From Actinomycetales bacterium (lineage in GTDB: Bacteria; Actinomycetota; Actinomycetes; Actinomycetales; JAHECE01), in assembly GCA_029975645.1 (NCBI GenBank), contig JARKOU010000236.1, positions 1 through 33,937 on the forward strand: DNA of 33,937 nt, in the 5' to 3' direction. A model generated the notes under the pieces. The model did no database searches, had not been told where the DNA came from, and saw nothing but the letters and a program-made list of their open reading frames with translations. The position numbers were made by a program, and so were the translations under genes. Positions 14,501-20,500 of the stretch are shown here, piece after piece. Numbering within the stretch: position 1 is the stretch's first letter; each line of letters begins with the position of its first letter.

Positions 14501-17500
14501 AGGGTGACGCCGGTACCGGCGATCCGGATGTACTGGCCCTGCGGCAGGACCAGGCCGAGGGTCTCGCCGGCGATCGTGAAGGACTCGTCGACCGCCGTCG
14601 TCGCGGTGTTGATCTCCACCGCGAGCGCGCCGCTGAGGGAGACCTCCGGGACGGTGAGCGCGACGGTGCCGCTGATGCGACCCGCAAAGCCCGCGTCGCT
14701 GAGCAGGAGGAGTGCGGCGCCGCCGGTGAGGCTGACCGGCCCGAGGCTCAGCGTGACGGCGGTGGCGGCGATCCGCAGCACCGAGCGGCTCGGGTCGGGG
14801 TTGCCGGTGACGGGGTCGAGAGCGGTCACCTGCTCGATCGCCACGTTCGCGCTGATCGACTGGCCGAGCACGGTGAGCGTCAGCCCGGTGCCCTCGAAGC
14901 GCAGGTACGGGCCGGCGGCGACGTCGAGGGTCTGCACCGTGGTGCCCACCGTGAGCAACGCGCTCACCGGGGCGGCGGTGGTGTTCAGGACGAGGGCCAG
15001 GTCGCCGGAGAGGCCCGCGTCGGCACCGAGTTGCACGGAGATCGTGCCGTCGATGCGGCCCGCGAGGCCGGTGGCCGTGACCACGAGGAGGCCCGAGCCG
15101 TTCGTGAGGCGGACCCCGAGGTCGTCGGCGAGGTCGGTGGTGGTCGTACCCGGAGTGCCGCCGTCGTCGCCGAGGAATAGGCCCACGTTCGCCAGGCCGA
15201 TGACGGTGGTCGCCACGCCGGCGGACGTCAGCCGCTCGACGGCGATGTCCGCGCGGATCGTCTGGCCCAGGAACGCCAGGTCCAGGCCCGTGAGCAGAAC
15301 TCGGAGGTACGGACCGGCGGGGAGGGTGGTGGCGCCGACGGTCACCTCGGCGGGAGCCGTGTTGACCGCGACCTCGGCGACGACGCCGTTGACCCCGAGC
15401 GCCGCGATGGAGACCGTCGCGCTGAGCGTGCCGGCGATGCCGGAGCCGCGGACCACGAGGTCGCCGGTGATCGCTCCGAGAAGGACCGCGTCGCCGAACG
15501 CGACCGCGCCGTCGTCCACGGAGACGGTGAGGTCGGTTCCGGTGCGCCCGAAGCTGAAGGTCCCGCTCAACGACTGCCCACCGAACGCGAGCAGGGCGTC
15601 ACTGACCACGAACTCGGTGACGGCGGTTCCATCCGCGAACGCCACGAGCACGCCGGGATCCGTGCTACCGGGGATCTCGATCGTCTGGTTCCAGGCGAGG
15701 CCCGTGTCGTTGACCCGGACGCTCGTGGTACCGGTGACGGTGACGCCGGGGATCCCGATCAGGCTCACCGTGCCCGACGCGACGAGGGCGTGCCCGCCGC
15801 CCGCCTCGATGAGGCCGAGGGTCGCGCCGGTCAGGAGCACGCCCATGGCCAGCGGGTTCAACGCTCCCGACTCGAGGAAGGCGGGTCCGCGGCCCAGGAA
15901 GATCGTCAGCCCGGTGGCCGCCACCACGCGGACGGGCTGGCCCGCGATCACGGTGTCGCTGAAGGTGAGGTTGCCCTCGATCGTGACGAAGTCGCCGATG
16001 GTGAGGGTGAGGTCGGAGACCGAGAGGCTGAAGATCGTGCCGCCCGCCGGCGGAGCGGGCAGCGTGAACACGAGGTCGGTGCCGCCGACGGCGACCACCG
16101 TGTCAATGGCGTCGGGGGTGGTGTTGATCTGGAGAAGCACCGAGCCCTCGGCGGAGACCCCGCTGCCGCCGACCGAGGCGGTGCCCGAGATGAAGCCCGC
16201 GACGCCGGTGCCGCGCAGGATCAGCGCACCCTGGCCGTTGTAGAGGGACGGCGTGGTGCCCGTACCGAGGTAGACCTCCACCCCGGTCATCGCGACGACC
16301 GTCTCGACGCCGCTCGGCGTCAGCGCTCGGGTGAACGCGAATGCTCCGGTGATCCGGCCCGCGCTGCCGATCGTCACGTCGATACCGGATACCTCGAGGC
16401 GGAGGTAGGGGCCGGCGGGGAGGTCCACGGGCGAACCGGCGACGTCCACGGTGCGGGGTTGCGGAGTGGTGTTGGCCCGGACGCTGAAGGTCATGCCCGG
16501 GGCGAAGACGAGCCCGGGCACGTTCAGCGTGACCGTCGCACCCAGCACGCCGGCGACGCCCGCGGGGGTGATGAGGAGGGTGCCGTTGACGGCGCTGAGG
16601 GCGGCGAAGGAGCCGAAGCCGGCCGTACCGCCGGTGAGCGAGATGCGGTAGGACGCGAGGCCGGCGTTCACCGTGCGCTCGAACCAGATCGTGCCGGTGA
16701 CGTCCACGCCGGCGACGGCGAGCGTGAGCCCGACCCCGCCGATGCGCACGGTCCCCGCGGCCAGCGAGACCGTGTCCGCGGGAGCCGCGGTGGTGAGGTC
16801 GAGGACGCTCTGGCTGCCGGTCGAGGTGTTGAGCTGCAGGATCAGCGAGCCGCTGAAGGCCACGCCCGGGATCGCGACAGTGGCCGTGCCCGCGACGGTG
16901 CCCCACGAACCGGTCGCGCCGAGCACGAGGGCGGCCGTCACGTTCGTCAGGCTGACGACGCCGTCGCCGAAGGTGACCGCCGCGTTCGTCACCGTGAGCG
17001 TCGTCGTGGTGGCGTCCTTGGTCACCGTCACCGTGCCGGCGAGGCGTTGGCCCGCCACCACGAGCACGACGTCGGTGCCGGCGACCTGCAGGTAGGAGCC
17101 ACCTCCGGCCGGGAGGACCAGGGGGATGTCGGTGCCGCCCACCTTCACCGTGGTGTCGACGTCCACGCCGGTCGTGTTGACCTGAACCGAGAGCGCGCCG
17201 GTCAGGGACACCCCGGGGAGCCCGACGGCGACCGTGCCGCCCAGGCTCGCCGCCACCCCGGCGTCGGTCAGCAGCAGCGCGCCGGTCCCGTTGGTGACGG
17301 AGAGGACCGGGGTGGCGCCGGCCGTGAAGACGAGCGAGGCGTTCGCGACGCCCGCCCGGACCACGGTGGCGCCCGTGGCGTCGACCCCACGCTCGAACGA
17401 GACATCCGCCGTCAGCGACTGGCCGCCCACCGTGATCGCGGTGCCCAGCGCCTCGACGCGCAGGTACGGCCCGGCAGGAAGGTCGCCGACTGCCGCACTC

Positions 17501-20500
17501 CCGGTGTTGACCGCGACGGCGACGGTGGACGCGAAGGTGAACCCCGTCACCTCGGACGAGATCCCGGCGGAGAGCCGGCCGGCGACGCCGGTGCTCGTGA
17601 TGGTGAGGAACCCGGCGACGTCGGTCAGCGCCAGCAGGTCGGTGGCGCCGTCGCTGATCGCGAAGTGCCCGCCGACGAGCGTGATATCGGTCCGGGTGAC
17701 GCCGCCCACGGTGGTGCGGACTACCGTCAACTCGTCGAAGGTGATCGCCTGGCCGGCGAGCACGATCGCCACCGTGGTTCCCGTGACCCGCAGGTACGAG
17801 GTGGTTCCCGTGCGGAGTTCGAGGTCGAGGGTGCCGGTGAAGGCGAATCCGGGAACGGTCACCGCGAGGGTTCCGCTCAACGTGGCGTTCGCGTCGCCGG
17901 AGTCGAGGGTGAGCGTTCCAGCGCCGCCCGTGAAGGTGGCGACCGGCGTCGTCCCTCCGAAGGAGAGGGCCAGGTTCGAGACGCTGACGGTGAAGCCGGT
18001 GGCGGTCTCTGCGAACGTCACGTCCGCCGTCAGCGTCTGTCCGAGGGCCACCAGCGTCACACCGGTGCCACTAAAGGCGGTGAATGCGCCCGTGCCGCTG
18101 GCCACCTCACTCGCGGTGAACGCGATGCCGACGTCGCCGGACCCGTCCGCGAAGGTGACCACCTGCGAGACCGCGGTCTCGAACCCGTTCACCCGAGCCC
18201 GGAACGTGCCGCCGAGGCTGAGACCCGACCAGCCCGTGAGGGACACGGTGCCGGTGGCGTCGAGGGCCACGTCCGTGCCGGCGCTGTCCGACCGCAGGTA
18301 GAGGCCGACGACGGCGGCGGACACCTGCAGCCCCTCGCCGAGGTCGAGGCTCAGGTTCCGGGCGGCGACGGCGACCTCGGTGGTCCCGGCGGCGGTGTCC
18401 ACCGCGACGCGGCCGGAGAGCGTGGCGGTCACATACCCGGTGGCCACGACGGTGGCAGTGAACGTGCCGACGGTGCCCGACGCCCCCAGGACCAGGGTGC
18501 CGCTACCGCCGGAGATCGCGACGGTCTGCGCCGCGCCTGCCGAGAGGGTTGCCGAGAGATTCGTGACCGTCAGCGTGGTGGTGGTCGCGCTCCGGGTCAG
18601 GCGCACGGACCCGGAGAGCGTCTGGGCGCCGATCGTCAGTGCGAGGTCGGCCGCGAGCGCGAGGCCGTCGGTGCCGTTGTAGGTCACGACGGCGTTCGTC
18701 AGCGCCTGCCCCGACCCGCCGGAGGTGAAGGTGACGGCGCCACCGGTCAGCGTGAAGTCGACGTCGCCCGTGTCGTCCCGGGAGACCAGTTCGAGCGTGC
18801 CGCCGGAGACCTGGACCTGACCGGCGATCGTGAGGGTGACCCCCGTCGCGGTGATGGTGAGGTTCGACGCGGACTGGCTCAGCGTCGCCGCGGTCACGTC
18901 GAGGACGGCGATCTCGGTGCCACCGGAGGCAATGGAGACGCCGAAGGTGGTGGCGGGCGAGACCGGCCCGAGCGTGATGAGGAGGGATCCGGCGTCGAGC
19001 GCTGCCGCATTGGTCAGGGTGTAGGTGGCGCTCACCGCCGCGCTCGCGGTGATCGCGAGGCTGCCCACCGTCAGGGCCAGCACCAGGTTCGCGGCGAACG
19101 TCGCCGAGCCGGTGTAGGGGGCCGCGGCGGACACCGTGGAGATGGTGAGCGTGATGCCCGTGAGGGTGAGCGCATCACCGAGGGAGTAGTCGCCGAGGTT
19201 CTGGGTGTAGGTCTGGTTGGCGAGGTACGCCTGCAGCTGCTGGACGATGAGGCCCACCACGCCGGCGAGCGGTGAACCCGCCACGTAGTCGCTGAAGTGC
19301 GGCAGTGCGGCGGTCAGCGTGCCGGTGGTCGAGTCCACCGTGGTGGCCATGGCCTGGAGGGATCCGTCGGGCGCCACGTACCAGATGCGCGCGCCGTCGG
19401 CCGGCACACCGACCGCGACGCTCAGCACCGGGTCGATCAGGAACGTCGAGATGACCGCACCGGTGCGGGCGTCGTAGGCGCGCAGGTCGAACACGTCGGA
19501 CGTGTTCCGGAGACCGGGGACGGCGGCGCTGCGGACCGCGATGACCACCCACGCGTCCGCGGGCAGCGCCCCCGGCGCGAAGGTCAGCGTGGCGGCGCCG
19601 GCGGTGACGGTTCCGCCGAGCGCGGCGGAGACGAGCACGGCACCCGCGGGCGGGACGAAGGCGGAGCCGGTGAGTGAGGAGCCTGGTTCGGTGACCTCCG
19701 GGAGGCTGATCGCCTCGACCGAGTAGGTCGCGTCCTCTGAGACGAGGAGGCTGGCATCCGGTGCAGTCAGAGTGACCGGGCCATCGAGAAGAACCTGCGA
19801 ACTGCTGGTGGTGCTGGTGAGGGCGATGGATCCGCCCGGGACGAGCGTGGTGAAGATGCTGCCCGACGCCGGAGGCCCGCGGCCCGAGCGGAGCCGGAGG
19901 TCGCCGCCGGAGGAGACCGGGCCGGGCACGCGCACCTTGCTCGTCAGCGTCGCCAGGTTGGCCGCGGCGGACGGGCCGTCGGCGGCGCCGCCGTCCCGCT
20001 GCGTGCCGGCACCGGCTCCCGCGGACCCCGTCGCGAACGCCGCGACGTCGATCGGGCCGCCTGCCGTGATCGGCAGGATGGGCAGCGAGGCGAGGACGCT
20101 CGCGGCGCTCGCGTTCACCGCGATCGAGCTCAGCGCCACGGGCGAGGGCGCCACGGACGCGCCGGTGGCGGCCGTCCGCGCACCAGCCGCCTCGGCGAGG
20201 AGGTCCGCCAGCGCCCGCGCCGACCCGACCATCTCGAGGGTCACGGGCGCGGCGCCGGCCAGGGGCAACGCCGTCGAGCTGGTCCGCGACGTCCCGAAGG
20301 CGAGCACGGTCACGGTGCCTCCTGCGGTCACCGCCCGGTTCAGGCTCGCCTCGACGTCGTGGCGGGCGATGGTCAGCGCGACGAGAGATGCCAGCGCCTC
20401 GGCGTCCGCCTCCTGCGTCGCGTTGACCGCGAGGTCGCCGGCGAGCGCGAGCTCGGGCCCGGCGCCGAGCCTCGCGGCCGTGGTGACCGTGGCGAGGACG

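Noticed and set aside
5660-19260. CRISPR array or RTX nonapeptide repeats in the repetitive region
   Set aside because: Repeats are diverged protein-level units of over 300 bp, not short identical repeats with unique spacers, and no GGxGxDxUx nonapeptide series is present.
142-19677. Very long plus-strand open frames (for example 5671-9324, 9604-15180, 15790-19275) opposite the giant gene
   Set aside because: Their products are rich in Arg, Gly, Asp, His and Glu without recognisable domains, while the minus-strand frame gives signal peptide, HExxH, FG-GAP and solenoid motifs. They are antisense shadows of a GC-rich repetitive gene.
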